From contig VZRR01012719.1 of assembly GCA_013398015.1 (NCBI GenBank), forward strand, positions 652,357 through 716,356: a DNA stretch of 64,000 bases. The letters run 5' to 3'. Made by a program: the position numbers and the translations under genes. Within the stretch, counting starts at the first letter, position 1. Each line of letters begins with the position of its first letter. Shown one piece after another: positions 26,192-40,200 of this stretch. Under the pieces are notes generated by a model that saw only the letters and a program-made list of their open reading frames with translations, did not search any database and was not told the DNA's origin. This stretch comes from Oreocharis arfaki. Lineage: Eukaryota; Chordata; Aves; Passeriformes; Paramythiidae.

Positions 26192-26599
26192 CTGACAAAT
26201 ACATCCTGATTTAGTGAAAGTCTCTTGGAAGACAGTATTGAATCCGGACTTTTTTGTTTTGAAATAACTAGCTAAATGAATGTGCCAAAACTTGGGAAAC
26301 ATTAGTGGGCATTACTGGAAAACTGCTCTCGCTGTGTCTTAACAGAGGCCTGTGCTCTGGTACAGCCTGGCAGTCCTCTGCTTCATCCATCTTTAGTCCC
26401 TTTGAAATACAGATGTTGCTTTTATTTTTGAGATAGAAACCAAACACAATTTAAAAAGCAAAAGATGCTCTTCCTGGAGACTGTAGAGCTTTACATCTAC
26501 GTTGTTCCTTCTCTTAGGGAAGCTCGAAGCCTTTTACTCTCTTTAAATAGCAGTGCTTTGTGTCTGTCACCGTACCTGTCGTTATCTCATTGTTGGGGT

Positions 26600-27020
26600 T
26601 TGTATGTTTGGTTGGCAACACATGCTCATTCGCCTGATTAGCACCATGCTTTAATTTCATTTAATAAGTGTATTTCAAAGTCAGAATGATCCTCATCAAC
26701 CAGAGTAATTTCACTTTGCCACATAGAATTAATTAAGATGAAGACTGTCAAATGAAATGTGAAAAATAATCAGTGGTTCTCATTAAGAGATAATAACAAG
26801 ATTTTTTCTGTTGTTTAGCAGTTTGGTTTTGGTCCCAGCATCAATTTTTAAGAACTGTTACATGTTGTGAACATTAATTTTAATGCATTTGATCTGGCAC
26901 CATGCAAATAATTAAATCCTTAAACTTCATTTGACAACCAATAATTTAGACTTCTAGCTAAATACTGAAAAAGAGCTTTAAGACTAGGTAGCTAATTTAG
27001 GCATACATCAGAGTTGGATG
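26600..27020. promoter_or_regulatory. Possible conserved non-coding element (POU/homeodomain-rich)
   Basis: An AT-rich, non-repetitive block without low-complexity runs. It contains a full octamer ATGCAAAT at 26902-26909 directly followed by AATTAA, a classic layout for POU plus homeodomain binding, and further TAATTA-type cores such as GAATTAATTAAG near 26730. Vertebrate developmental enhancers in large introns or gene deserts often look like this. Conservation cannot be judged from one sequence, so this is inference. Confidence 0.28.
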
Positions 27021-28178
27021 AAATGTGTAACACTTGAAACGGGAATAGAAGCAGTCTCTGGTGGAACCTAATGATTGTGTGCAACAACTGAGTCAGGCCT
27101 GATACAATTCTGGAAGATTTGAGGCAAAAAAATAAAGAGAAGTTAAAGTTCAGAGAAGTGTGTCAGGGCAGTAAGGGTTTTAGGAAAACGGGAGGATTTA
27201 GGTTTGTTTTATAAGGGGTAGTCCAACTTTTCTCTTTCGATAAAGCAGGATGTAAGAAGGATGGTGCAGATGGATTCTCCATGTCCCCTAGGGACAGGGC
27301 AAGAACTAGTTTGCAGGAAAAAGACATTTTCATGTCAGGAAGAGCTGATCTCCCGAGACAGAAAGCTGTTCACAGTGGTGGTGTGTCTTCCTTTGGAGAT
27401 TCTCAGGAACAAGGCAGACAGATATCTCCCGGGAGTGGTGGGATATACTTCCCCTGACTGGAGAAACTACTTGGCACCTTCTCTCTGCCTTTGTGCCTGT
27501 GTTCTTCCAAGGGTGAGCCGAGTATGGAGAAAAGCAGTAGGCATCCATAAGGAATACGCTTGCTTAATGGTATTGCCTCAGCCAAGGAGTCAAAGTGTGG
27601 TCTAAACACCGTAATTCATTAAAACTTAAATAACAGTCATGAGATGAAAGGATATGTAGCTTAAAACACAGATGCCTGTTGAACCAGGACAAACATTGTG
27701 GACTGGAAAATAATTTTGCCAATAAAAAGTGTTGGCTGTGTTTAAAGTTAGGGAAATTCTTCCTTTTTAAATGTGTAGGTTCTATATGATGGCAGCATCA
27801 TTTGTTTTCTGAATTTCCTTTGTATTGTGACATTTTCAGGATTATGGTAAACAAAAAAGTCATCATGAACTGTTCAAGAAATATCAGCTTTATGGGGTTA
27901 GGAGATGTCATCCTGATTGCCTTCAATTAAATCCAAGAAATAAAGTCTCACCCTTTCCAGCTTGTTATTGGGCAGTGAGCCCAATGAAGTAATTTTCCTT
28001 TGATTATGCAGCCAGTCCTGAACATATGAATAGATTTGATGACTGCATGCTGTGGTTTGTTGTGGTTTTTTTTCATTTTATGGATTTCATTCTGACTGGA
28101 GGCTATACAGTCTGTTATGCTACCCATCAGACTTGGCTCTGGAGTCCAGCTTGGAAAACACTGTTCTTTTCCTGCCAG

Positions 28179-28239
28179 CTTGTTCAGCCTACAGTCACTG
28201 AGCCTACAGCAGCTTGTCAGCTCGACTGAAAAGAGCCAA
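28179..28239 (+). other. Exon-like segment, 61 bp (hypothetical)
   Basis: A good acceptor (GTTCTTTTCCTGCCAG) and a GTAAGA donor bound a segment open in one frame: one leading base, then 20 codons beginning LFSLQSLSLQQLVSS and ending TEKSQ. Its entry phase matches the exit phase of the segment at 21347-21451, and its exit phase matches the entry of 47083. Low sequence complexity (repeated CTACAG and CAGC) makes a chance origin likely. Confidence 0.1.
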
Positions 28240-28249
28240 GTAAGACTTT

Positions 28250-31200
28250 ACCATCGTGTTTCTTTCCCTCTCCCTTGGAAAAGACAGTGTGTTTCTTGAT
28301 TCAGATTGGGCAGAAGTTCTTGTGCTACATGGCCAAGAGCTCTGTTAATATCTCCTGTGTTCAGAAGAGGCAGCCTGGCCCTGTTAACCACTGAGCTCTG
28401 AAGAGGAGCCAGCAAGAAAACAATTCTTTCTCGTGAAGTTACAGGCGTGTTCTGTTCGTAACGCAGCCATGTTTTTAATGAGCTTCAGCAACCTAAACGC
28501 AGAGGGAGATGTAATTTCCACCATTTCACTGTGGCAGAGAGAAAAGGTGTGTTCTGAGATTATGGAATGAGGGGCTACTGAACTACACGGGAATAAAATC
28601 CTCCAAGGCATCCATTCAGCACATGGCATCATTGTCCGATCCACAGAGCAAAATGCTCGGCAGAAACCCCCTCAGGACAGCCCATAAAACTGTGCAGGAA
28701 AAGAGCATTTTCAAGTGAGGTTGCTCTGAGCACACTACCAGCAGCAGAACAGAAACACCAGCGAGAGGAGGAGGGCTACCAGTAGAAACAAACCTGGCAT
28801 CTGTGTTGATGGGAAGACTGCCTGCCTGCAGCTATGCACACCTAAGGTAGCTCAGCATACCTGTGCAGGACCATATGAAGCTAGCTAGTACCACAGTCCC
28901 ACAGGTTTATCCCTGGCCATTCAGCTTCACCACTCTTAGGTACATTATGGACTCTTGGGGTTTGGATATTGAAATTTTCTGGTAAAGGAACCCAAATCCC
29001 AGCTCTGTCCACCTTTTCAGTTGCCACTTCTGAGAACCCATTGCATACTAATTTGCTGAACATTTTGGCAGGCTGAAGTACCCACTAGTTCACTCAGTGC
29101 AGGCAGGAATCTTCAATTCCAGTTTGTCCAATGGGTTAGTGGCACCTTGGAGGCTCTGCATCTGCCTCCTCTGGCTGTGCCACTGATGCACAGCAGAGCA
29201 AGAAGTGGTCAGAGAGCACAACAATTGCACCAGAGTGAGAGCAGGACCATCGAATAGACCTAGACCACTGTTACAGCTGTAAAATTCGAGATATAATCAG
29301 AATTAAAACCTCCAATTCTAACTCAGTTTAGATTCTTCTGTAAGATCTGCAGATTCTTTCACCCTACGAACTGGGAGCTGTATTTATCTGCATTGCCTGC
29401 TAGCCCTGACAACACATGTGGCTGGGAAGGTCTTTGTGTTGTGGCCAGCCAACACTACAGCTCATCTCTCCTTCTCTCTTTGCCTTTCCTCCCAGTCTCA
29501 GTCCCACTGGGGCTTTTCTTTCAAGTTCTGATGCCAAATTTTCTGCATCTCTCCTGGAAGGGATTCTGCTTGTAAATTGCCAGAACTCTCTTTTGTTCTA
29601 AGTGTTCGCTTCTTTTTTCTCCTTTTTTGTAGTCTTTCCTCTTTCATTTCCCATTAAATCTTTTTTCTGTGTCTCACTCTCCCCCATTTTCATCTTGTGC
29701 AGCTTTTACTGCCTACAAGCTTACAAGTTCCTGTAATTGCAATTTCTTGGGGTCTGTGTGGTTTCCTTTTCTTCTGACTGATGTCAGTTGCCTTTTGGAT
29801 CGAATGTTGACACAGCTTGTGCTTCCAGGTAACACGTATAATACCTCATGGAAAAGAAGGGTTTATATCCTATAAAAGAAATGAAATGTGAATTAATTTG
29901 AATATGTTCAGACTTTGGTTGCTTAAAATTAAATTATTTTTCATAAACTTCACAAGTTATTATGAAGAGATATTGATAGAGGAAAACTATTTTAAAAGTA
30001 AGGTTTTCTGTAGTATCATATATTCTTCTTTTCACAACTGAATGACTTTGAAATGCTCTGTTAAGCTTAGAGCAAATACAGCATGAGAAACAGTGCTCTC
30101 TGTAAATGTTGAGATATGTGTATTTTTAATACCAAGTACACTATTACCAAAACACTTCCTATCAATTGCTGAAAACAACTTTCTCCATGTTCGAGTAATG
30201 TTTTGTATTCATTTATTTATCTAGGATGAGGAATAGCAGGAACACGAGAGGCTTTCCTGGGAATGCGTCCAAGAAGTGCTGGTGGAGGCTCTCTAGTTAA
30301 TCACTTTGTCAAAAGGAGGACTTTTTCCAGTGTGCAACATCATTCACTTAACTTTTCATTAGGCCTTTTAATGTAAGTACTACCAAAGCAAGCAGCTGTG
30401 ATACGGAAACCTTCATTTATGCCAGATCACTTGAAAGTCCTGGCTTTTCATCTCTGCATCAACAAATACAGAATATGAATGAATATAGAGCTTGTGCATT
30501 GCTAACCCACAACAGGCTGAGCTCCCCCAAATCCCAGCACTTAGTGCAGTCTTCCTCAGAGTTTGCTCTCTGTTCCTCTATCATAAGTGAGTGAGTGTTA
30601 CTCAGAAAGGACTTGAAGTCTGCAAGCATATGTGTCCACTTCCACCACTGAAGTGGATTCAGGTGCTTGGCATGGCTGTGTCCAGGCGGATTTTCCATGA
30701 ATAACTGATAGTTGTACTCGCAATGCCCGTGGTTCTCTGGCTGGATGTACTCGTGTTGTGCTTATGGGGCTTTACAGAGTGCATGGTAAAGATCTCACTT
30801 TCTTGTTGATATGACCTATTTTCATGTTTTCAGGTGAGAAATTGTGCCAAATGAGCTTTCTTATGCCTACTATGATATGATGAGAAATTTCTGTTTTTAC
30901 AACCACAGCTGTCCTGAAATACTGTAAAACTTTTAGTGGTGTGAGGCACTAGCATTTGATTGCCAGAAGATACCGAATGAAGAAAGAAGAGAAACATCTT
31001 GGAAATTAACCTGCATGGTGTTATATCTTCTTATGGGCAAAAGGAAATACATCAAATGAGTTGAACCAGGGACTTATCATTAGTTTAGTTAATATCTTGT
31101 TACTCTAGTCAAACATAGCTCATTAATTCAGAAAAGCCTCATAAATGATGTGGTAGAAATGGTACACAAGGAAGTCTACCATTATCCACGCCTTTTCTCT

Positions 31201-33470
31201 GGCATTATCTCTGGGCCCTCAAGTCATTGGTTTTGGTCTCCCTCAAAAAGAAGGGGGTGTTTATAAAGTTGTTTATAAAGCATACCAAGGACAGAAAGAG
31301 TTATTGTTTGTTAAGGAGTGAGTAGCAATTTGTTCTCTGGGTTCTTTTCGTGCTTCATAAACAGATAGGAAATTTATTGTTTGCTTTGGGCACAGACTCG
31401 TGGAGCTTGAGACGAGGTTTAGAGCACACTTGCAGACATGGCTTGGGCAAACAAAGCGTTAACAACTGCACTGGCTGGACTGGAGTCAGCTTTAAACAAA
31501 GCCTTGGTAATACAATTCTATGCAATTAATAATGGGTGTTTGGTGGCTCTTGCAGTGGAATGGCTGGTTTCTTGATAAAGTTCATTTTGTTTGGAAACCA
31601 AAGTACTTAATGACTTGCAGATGGAATGGACCCTTTTGATTATAGCTGCGCCACATCCTGTGTTGTGCTTTTCAGGTGTAATTGCTCTAGAGAGCTGCGA
31701 GGGATGTTTTATGCCACAGAAAGATAGGTGCTCTGTGTGTTTGGGCTTCCTCTAGATGGAAGGTAATGTCTATTTCTTAAACATTTTACAGTTTTCAGAA
31801 TTGCTTTGAAATTCTCTGCAGTTCTGCAATTTTGGGGACAAAACCAAAAATTATGTAGAGACCGAGCAAACTGATTTATGAAAACAGTTTGTTTCTAGCA
31901 ACTATTTCCCAAGCAATTGTATATGAGTATAATCTGCAAATATTTGAAAGATATGAACACTTGAGTCAAAAGAGATGACCAGTGTTATATCAGCCTTGGG
32001 AACAGCTGATTGTGTTAGTTCTAGTTGGGAAGCAGGCTTTGGATCTCCCCTTAGGAAGCTCTTATAAGGGATCCCCAAAAATCCGTTGTTTCAAACACAA
32101 GTTTTCCTGAAAAGTGAAATATGTATGACACGGTTTGCTTTCCTGTGCTTGGAACTACTGGGGTGCTTTTGAAACTTCCTTGTGCTTGATGGCTTGAAAA
32201 AGACTGTTTTTGTCAGGATGCTGCACACCTGTAACCACCACTGATTTCGGGGATTTGGAGTCTCAGTCTCAGCCTGTACCAGTTGTTCATCTGGCTCGGT
32301 GTCACCTCCTTAATCACAGGCAGCACTTGTTGCCTAATAGAAAGGAACTTGATCTCTTTTTTCCACCTTTGCTGCCTCAGTCCTCACAATGAACTGAAGA
32401 ACTACATTTTTGTTTGACCCCACAGTTAAGGACAACTTGAATGACGAGGTTGGTTTTGTAGACAGGCCGCTGAATTTTGTATTCCTCTGGCACTACAACA
32501 TAGCCGTTTTGTGCCAGTGGTGTTTACATTGGAAAAAAAGAGTTCCTTTATGTACTACGAAAGCAACAGATTCAGTACAGTAGCTTGTTCTGCATTTTCT
32601 AGTTTGTTTGCTCACTATTATTAACTCCAGATCATTTATTCCTTTAAAAGCTGACTTAGAGTTTTCAGTTGTGTAATTTTCAGTGTGCTAAAGGCTACAT
32701 TCGAGGTATGAGCATGCAAAAATGGTTCAGTAGGGATAGTTTACTTCCATTGGTTATTATTTCAGGAATGCTTGCAACAAGGAGAAGAAAGGATTTATTG
32801 TTTTTTCAGATCTGCTGTGTTCTAGGAAATTCAAGCATGTGCTTTGAAAGGGTGATCCCAGAGCAAAAATTTTCCAGTCTCCTTTCCAGGGGCCAGAGGG
32901 CTAGAAAGCTCATTCTCCAGTCTTTACCTTTTACATCATGGAGTAAGTGAGGTCATAATTGTCTTGTTGCTTTATTTTGCACGAGTAACTAACTGTAGTC
33001 ACCTTTTAGAACGGTGATTGTGTGCATGGACCAGTGTGGATGAAGTTCCTTCTGCTAGAATGACAACCTGCTGCAGCAGGTACCACTATGAACAGCATGA
33101 GGATGGGCTTTGGAGGGGCAGCACAATTTGTAGTTCAGGAAACCCTGTTCAAGAACAAAGGAGTGCATTTTAGCAGATATTTTCATATCTTTAAATGCCG
33201 TGTTTGGGTTTTGTTTGGTTCAGTTTTTTCTTCAGAAGCTGTGAGAGGCTGCTCCTGTCTAAGAAGTGCAATGTTGACGTTTATTGAATGGGTGTGTGTC
33301 TGTTTTGGAGCTTTCTCTCTGCCTTGAGCATACTTTTGGTACCTTAGGTGCCTATTTGCTGCCTGGAAAAGCTGCAAAGGGTCTGGGATTCAGTGCTTTC
33401 CTGCCAGGAGGGTGGTATCTAAAGGAGTGGCTTCCACATGGAGCGCAGTTGCACATCTTGAAGTGCATTC
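28250..33470. other. Gene-free stretch
   Basis: No gene recognised. The part at 29.4-29.8 kb is pyrimidine-rich, giving several acceptor-like sites and short plus-strand frames. At 31256-31285 a 12-base motif (GTTTATAAAG core) occurs twice in tandem. The portion 31.37-31.68 kb looks enhancer-like and is listed separately in part. Nothing else stands out. Confidence 0.5.
31385..31545. promoter_or_regulatory. Possible conserved non-coding element
   Basis: Non-repetitive sequence with forkhead-like cores (GCAAACAAAG near 31448, TTAAACAAAG near 31492), a GTTAAC core and an AATTAAT homeodomain core near 31527. This combination is suggestive of an enhancer but not specific. No evidence of transcription is visible. 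Confidence 0.17.
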
Positions 33471-33476
33471 TGTCCC

Positions 33477-34286
33477 TTAATTATTAAGAAGAGCCTTATA
33501 GGATGGGTGCAAGCCCATTTTAGTCATTGCTTGTCCTAGGGCTTTGAAAGTGACTTTAAAAGACACGTGCGTGTCTGGCATGAGCTCTGTGAGGGGAAAA
33601 ACACGTGGAGTGGTTGTAGAGCAGTGTGACGAACAGATGGACAAGGGTGATGGATTGGGAGGGGTAGGCCAGTGCAAAACTTGGCAGATGGGATAAATGG
33701 TAGGAGAAAGAAGTTTTGACACGGGACAAATTTCATGTGGTAGCAGATGAGCATCTGGCAGGTGGATTTGAACGGCAAAGGGACACCATCGAATGCTGAG
33801 CAAGGAGAGCAGCTTGTTCTTGTTACATCTCATGTGTTTTTGTGGGACTGCAAGAAAGGCAGCTTGGAAAGGCAGGAAAAGGGGTGACACGGTAGCTAGG
33901 ACAGAGTAAGGGTATGAAGAAGAGATTAGGGGTGGGGGTGGGATGTAAGCAGCCACCCCCAGAACTTTTACAGAATTGCAATCAGTAGAGTTCATAGGTG
34001 GGAGGCCCTGGGTTTTGTATTCCAGGTGAGCAATCTCCTCGTGGATCTGCAGAATCCCTGAGGGTGCAGGGCTAAGGAGGAGGAAATGAAGACCTGTCAA
34101 ATATGAAGTATCATAACTCAGTGTTTGGCTGCATTGTTGTGTGAGTCCGTCCATCACTGTACGAAACGTCTGTGACAGGCACAGGTTTGCCATGAGTACA
34201 GCCTGGTGTATGAAATCAGCCTTCTCTGCTGGTCTGTCTGAGAGCAAGAGAGCGTCTCTGACACACAGTCCCACTTCTAACTGCAA
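33477..34286 (-). other. Longest stop-free frame in the window, 269 codons on minus strand
   Basis: The frame is open for 810 bases, but its first codon is TTG. The first ATG is at 34193-34191 and would give 238 residues. The predicted product is rich in leucine, serine, proline and histidine, has no domain I recognise, and holds runs such as IPPPPLISSSYPYS. Local GC is higher than average. It could be an unusual chance frame, a fossil of a retroposed sequence or, least likely, a lineage-specific gene. No splice or polyadenylation context supports it. Confidence 0.12.
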
Positions 34287-34299
34287 ATATTTTATAACT

Positions 34300-37200
34300 C
34301 ACAGCCCTGATGGAACTTGGGAGGAATTATTACAACAATGTATTCTTAACAACGTATTGCTAGACCACATTGGAATAATGCTTTTAAACATCCTGCATCT
34401 GATCTAATATTGCAGCTAATCCATCAAAAATTGATCCTGAAGTCTCTCAAAAATGGCTGTTGCTGGTGTAAATGGATATAATGAATGCTAGTGTTGCCTT
34501 GCCAGATAGGAAGTGATACTATAAGTCCTCAGAGTGGCAAAAACAGATCAATAGTTCTTAGAAAGATATCCCCAGCAACATCTGATGGGCACTGATCTTC
34601 ATCTCTGGATATCGGTGCTGCAGTTCCCCATGTCAAAAAAAGGTAGATGTTGTTAAAGAAGTACCATGGAATCGTTAAAATAGGACCAGAGCTGACCCCA
34701 CTTGAGACAGCACCAGCTGTACCTAAAGCTCTGCACAGACACTGTGCACAGGGCACCTGCAATTGTTCTTGTTCCCTGTGTTTTTACAGTAATAAATGGC
34801 ATTCCCATGCCTGTGCTCTGGGGAGTCTTTTCTTCATAACAAAATTACTTCTATCTTTTCTTTCTCTGTTTTCAGTGTGCAAAGCAAGAAATACAACAGA
34901 AACAAAATTGACAACAACTCAGCAGAACATTTCTTCTCTTACAACCAAGTAAAGATAAAATTTCTTTCAGAAAGCACCAAACCCAGGGATATGCTGTGTT
35001 TAAAGAAAGAAAATAAATATAAGAATTTATGGACTAGCCAATCTGCAGGCTTGCTGATCAACAAAACAGGAGCTTTAAAGCTTTAAGGATAATGTCAATA
35101 CATTTGAGTCACACCAAATTCTTACGAGAGAATATTGAAGGTTTTGGCTCTGATTATGGACAGAGCAATAGCAGAGTATATGAGTTGAGATGAATTCTTT
35201 CTTTCCCGCTGCTTTTGGGTGACACATTCTGTTAAATATTAGTGAAGTAGCTTCTTTCAGCTCTGCTGCTGGAGCTGTTGTTGCTCCTCTGCAGGTGTTT
35301 TGCTGTGTTTTGTCACTTTATTTACTCAGAAATGCAGTATTTCTGCTCACCTCCTGTTTCACCCAGAAACACCCAGAAATTGAGAAGCTTGGGTGTCAGG
35401 AAAAAATTGCTATAGTGATTAGACTTGGGGAAAAAAAACAAAGCTAGTTAAGCAAAGTGAACACTGTGAGCCATTTGGGAGCTAGTTAAATATCATTGAA
35501 AATTGTACAGGAAGGGAGTAATTCTACAAAATGAAGTGTAAAAACTGGATAATCCAAGTGATCATTTCTGATGGGGTCCTTACTGTTTATTATTTGGAGA
35601 GAGACAGACAATGATCTTATTACTAATTCCATGGAAAAAGAGAATTGAGGCACCAGCATTTGCAGAATCTCAGTGAGTAATAACTGCAATTTTTAAGCTG
35701 TCACTTCACTATTCATGATTGTACTTGAAATGGAGAAAAAAATGCTTTTATGTCCTAAAGCTTATACAGGAAGAGTGATAGAGAAGGAAGTTAGTTAATT
35801 CCAAAGCAAATGTGCATTTTGATTATTAGTACTTTATTCTGAATTTTTGTCACAGTTTTCAAAGAACGTTTTAGAAAAGAAGTAATCGCTACAATATTCT
35901 GGTCATTAGTTATGTGGGAGTTTTGTGTTCAAATGTTTATTTTAGCATGACAGTAATGGTTATTTGACAGTATTTTCATTGTTTTAGGTATCTCAAGACT
36001 ACACCTCTTTTTTTCACTACTCAGTATGTTTTCCTTTCTCAATTTATTACGATTTAAAGGAATTTAACGTGATATTTGCTTCATTTAACCTCTGAGCTGG
36101 CAAACAGATGAGGATGAAATGGATGATAGGAGAATCAGCTTTTAAATTGTAGAGCACCAATTTAGAAACAACGTAGAACAATCTCATACAATTTTTTTTT
36201 TGACTTTTTCCATGGCTAGATGATAATCCTGTGGCTGTTAAAGAGAAGAGAGCTATCTAGTGGTTATGGATGTCATCAGCTTTTGTCCAACAGCTATCAA
36301 GGACTGCGTCCAACTGAAAAGGAACAGAATGGTTTAAATCAGCCAGGAGTAATATAAGGTTTGGGATTAAGCTCTGTTACATAGGAGGACAAATTCTGCC
36401 ACCTGCTATGGCTTTACAAACTCAGTTTTTAAAATACAAGTTTCTCTTCTCACTAGTTGGAAGTCCTGTAATATTTTTAAATAAAAGTAGCAGCCAGTAA
36501 TGTGAATTGAAGTGGTTATGCTGGGAAGTACAGTTGAAGGACAAGTTGCTGTGTACCCATGTGGGGGGCAAAGGCAGAACAGTTGACAGGTGGCATACAG
36601 GAAATTTGGTGGCTGTTTATTGTGTAGAAGTGAAACAAGGCCTTCATGGCCTACTTTGCTCTGCAAGATAATCAGTGTGTTAGTGGTCAGGGTGATATTC
36701 CGTGGTGGATTGCACCAGTGCGCTCCATAGAGCCTAAACTCGAGTAACATTTGTTTGCCTTAAAAAGGCATGAGAAACTCCAAGCCTAAATGGAGTTTCA
36801 GCATTTTTTGTTCCAAGAAATGGAAGTTACTCCACCTCTCACACCTGTTTTTGTGTCTAAGTGTGAGGTCTACTCTAGCAAGTACTTACAAGAAGACAGA
36901 GTGACTGCAGGTTCAAGGCTGTAGCAGGAGTTAATTTTCATTAATTTAGGATTGTGTTTTGTGCTTTTAAGATAACAAGGTCTTGAAGAATTGCAAAACT
37001 CTCAGCTCCCATACTGGCAGGTAGATCATGAAGAAATAATCCCTGAAATATTTTAAAGTCTTCTGAATAATCAAATATAGTGACGAAGATTTGTCCAAAT
37101 GAACTCTCAATGCAAGGTATTACGTTGCATTGTTCTCCTGTAGAGGCTGCCAATTTATTTCTTTGCACTCTTTATCTCACATTCTTTTAAGCACATGCTC

Positions 37201-40200
37201 TTACCTTTTTTTGTGCTGCTTCATATTCCCATTATTGCTTCTTCGCTCAGGCCATTCCAACATACACATTGCACCTGCTTGGATATCTTTGAAACTACCT
37301 CTACAAATCCCTAAATCCATTACAGATGCAAACGAGAGCCTTGCAGTGAGGCAGTCTGTCTTTTGGACACCAAGTTGTCATCAAAAATCTCACCATCACT
37401 TCTTCACCTGCTCATGTGGTACCCAGCTGTGCCTTGCTGGCCCTGCCTTTGCCTGAAGTGTGAGATTTGCTGTTCAGAGGCAAGATTCCCATTTCTGAAA
37501 GACTCCGTGTCAATCTCTAGTTGGCCCCCGTATGCTCTTCCAGAGAACATACAGAATTAGGTTTTGATGGGGGAGAGGGGAATGCTTTAGTTTTTCTTCC
37601 ATATGCATTAAAATATAAGTGCATATTGTAAAGTAAATATAGCTGCTTAAGGAAGCAGAGTGGTTAGAGTGAAAACTTTCAATAACTCTGGGAGCCAGTA
37701 TCTTTACATGTTTTACATTACAGTTCCCTGTGTTAACACTTGGCCACAGTGCTGTGCAGCTCCTAATGCATCAGAATTATGGAAACATCTGGGCTAAATA
37801 GCTTCATGCCGATCCACTGAGAAAATTCACCAAGGATTCAATACTTTTTAAGATATTTCATCCTCTATCTAGGATAGTAGGTTGCATTATGCTTGTATAC
37901 GGATTTATGAAACACACAGGAACATTTTGTTTTTTTTTTTTCTTTTAGTCTTTTAAGTGCCTACAGGGCACATCTGTGCTTTTTTATTAAGAGCTACGTT
38001 ATGGCTGGGCCTTGCCTGGCTGCAGTGTGGGAGAGGGAGCAGAGGGGTTCCTTTTCCCTTTGCGCAGCTCGTCCGGAGACTGCCAAAAACTGCAAACATC
38101 TCCAGAGCCAGGAGTAATCCTTTGAAAGAAAGATGTTTCTGCTGCATCTCTGTCCTTTTGGCCAGGAGAGCTGGCTGACCATGTGGGAAAATAGCAAATT
38201 ACTGTGTTGCAGCACAGCCAAGGTGCTCTGGTTGGAAGCCCCTTTGCTTCAGGCATTGCTTCCCACACGCTGTCTGTCCCTGGCACACCCTTCTGCTGGG
38301 ACTGCAGGAGCAGCACGTCCACTGGCATCCTGTGATCTCACCAAAGTGCAGTTCTGAGGACCCCCAACTCTGCTTTGGTGAGTTTGTGTTGTGCTGGTAC
38401 AGAGGGGATGGTCTGTAGCAAGCACTGAAATCTGCCTCGAGGTCTCTTGTGGGGCACACACAGCTCCTGCTGGCTGTGAGGTCTTTATTGTCACACACTG
38501 ATCCCATTTAGTGTCATAAGGAGCTTTTGGGTTCCAAAACTTCCTCACCTCCCTGAAAAACGTGCGTGCTGTACGTTGGTCTGCTGCATAACCCTTACAA
38601 AAAACTAATAGCAAGGTGTTGTTCCAGGTATGGCTTTGGCCTGTGCCTTGCAGGTCAGTGCTGAGCATCGAAATGTCTTGAATTTCAGTCCAGCAGATGA
38701 CCCGTGTGGGGCTCACTCTGACACCATGTAAAGTAACTGCCACTAAACTTTTACCATTGGGCAAACTCTACATTCTCTTTCCTAAAGAAGGGAGGGATTG
38801 CTACAGAGCCTTCATTTTTCTCAGCCTTCATCTGGTGTTCAGGCTGGGCTTCAAATGAGGCGAGGAGCTGGACAAGAGACATTGTATGTGTAAGGGACTG
38901 GACTGTCCTATGGCCCTTCCTTCCAAGGTGAAAAGTTTCCTTATGTTAACTGCTTGGTAGAACTGAGTCCCAGTCATGGACTGGAGATATTCAGGTGTGA
39001 GGGCACAGTTAGCCTGGTATCACGATGACATCTTTCTGTGTGGAGAAGAGAATGTTATCATCCTTCCTCGAAGTGTCAGATAAAGCACGTTTAGCTCTGC
39101 TTGTGCACCATGAAGAATACATCAACTGGTTTTTTTCAAGTCAGATCCTTCAGTTTTGCTCACATTTGAAAGCAGTAAATTAAACTGCTTCTTACGGTGT
39201 GAATCTCTAAATAGTCTGATACAAAATTTTTCTTCTGTCTCCTTAATTAATTTAGATGTCTTTTTTCTTCTAGTGAAGGGGATGGTTTTCACCCACTGTA
39301 ATGTTTTAAGCTGATGTGATAAACTCTTGCTCAATGGAAAACCACGTAAAAAGCAGACCTGGGAGCAGCAATACCAGCTTGTCAGCCAACACTGATCTCC
39401 TTGAGTAGGTATGTGAACTTCAGGTTTTGTGGGGTATAAATAAGGACCTTTCTACGTTGTGCTGACTTGCTCTTCACCAGGCCAAAGAAATGTAAATACA
39501 GATCAGGAAATGTTCAAGGCAACCCATGGTGTGGGGAGTTAATCTCTTTTATATGCATATAAAAAGCTTTTATAGGTATGATCATCAACACAAGCTCTTG
39601 TCTGGTGTGCACTGTAAATAAAGTTGTGTCCCAGGCCTCTGTAAATCTCAGTAGCCCAGGCTGCTCTGAGCATTGAGAGACAGCCCAGCTCAGCACTGAG
39701 AGCAGAATGCTGGCACGTAGCACTTCAGGTCATTGTGGATTTCCCAGCTTTAAACCAAGCCCTAAACATGACTGTAAAAACTCTGATGAGGCCTCTGTGA
39801 GCATGAGCTTCCCAGGGAGCGCTGGGATTTTCTGGGATGAGAACAAAGCACCTCTGTCTGAGGGCTCAGCGTTCTTGGTGACTCATCTGGAGCTGGAGAC
39901 TCAGCCCCAACAGCAACTGGTTTCTCTGCTCTGGGTTCCAGCTGCTGGGCACAGTTTGTTGACTTTACCCTCTGCAAACCTTGTAATGTGTATACCTAAA
40001 GGGAAAGAAGTCTACAAACTTCAGAAGATGAAAGACACCACTTCAGAAGTCTTCCACCTCTGAGTATAGGAACAAAGAGCCAACGTGCAGCCATGATTAT
40101 ATTTAATGCATTGTTGCCAAGTATTCTGAAAATATATTGAGGAGTGCTGCATGATTTTTATATGCACTGGAATATAGATGTGCAAAGCTGAACAGAGCTT

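Noticed and set aside
38249..38764. 171-codon minus-strand frame
   Set aside because: Starts at TTG. In a locally GC-richer region a frame of this length is expected about once per window by chance, and several other frames there are open as well. No domain or splice support.
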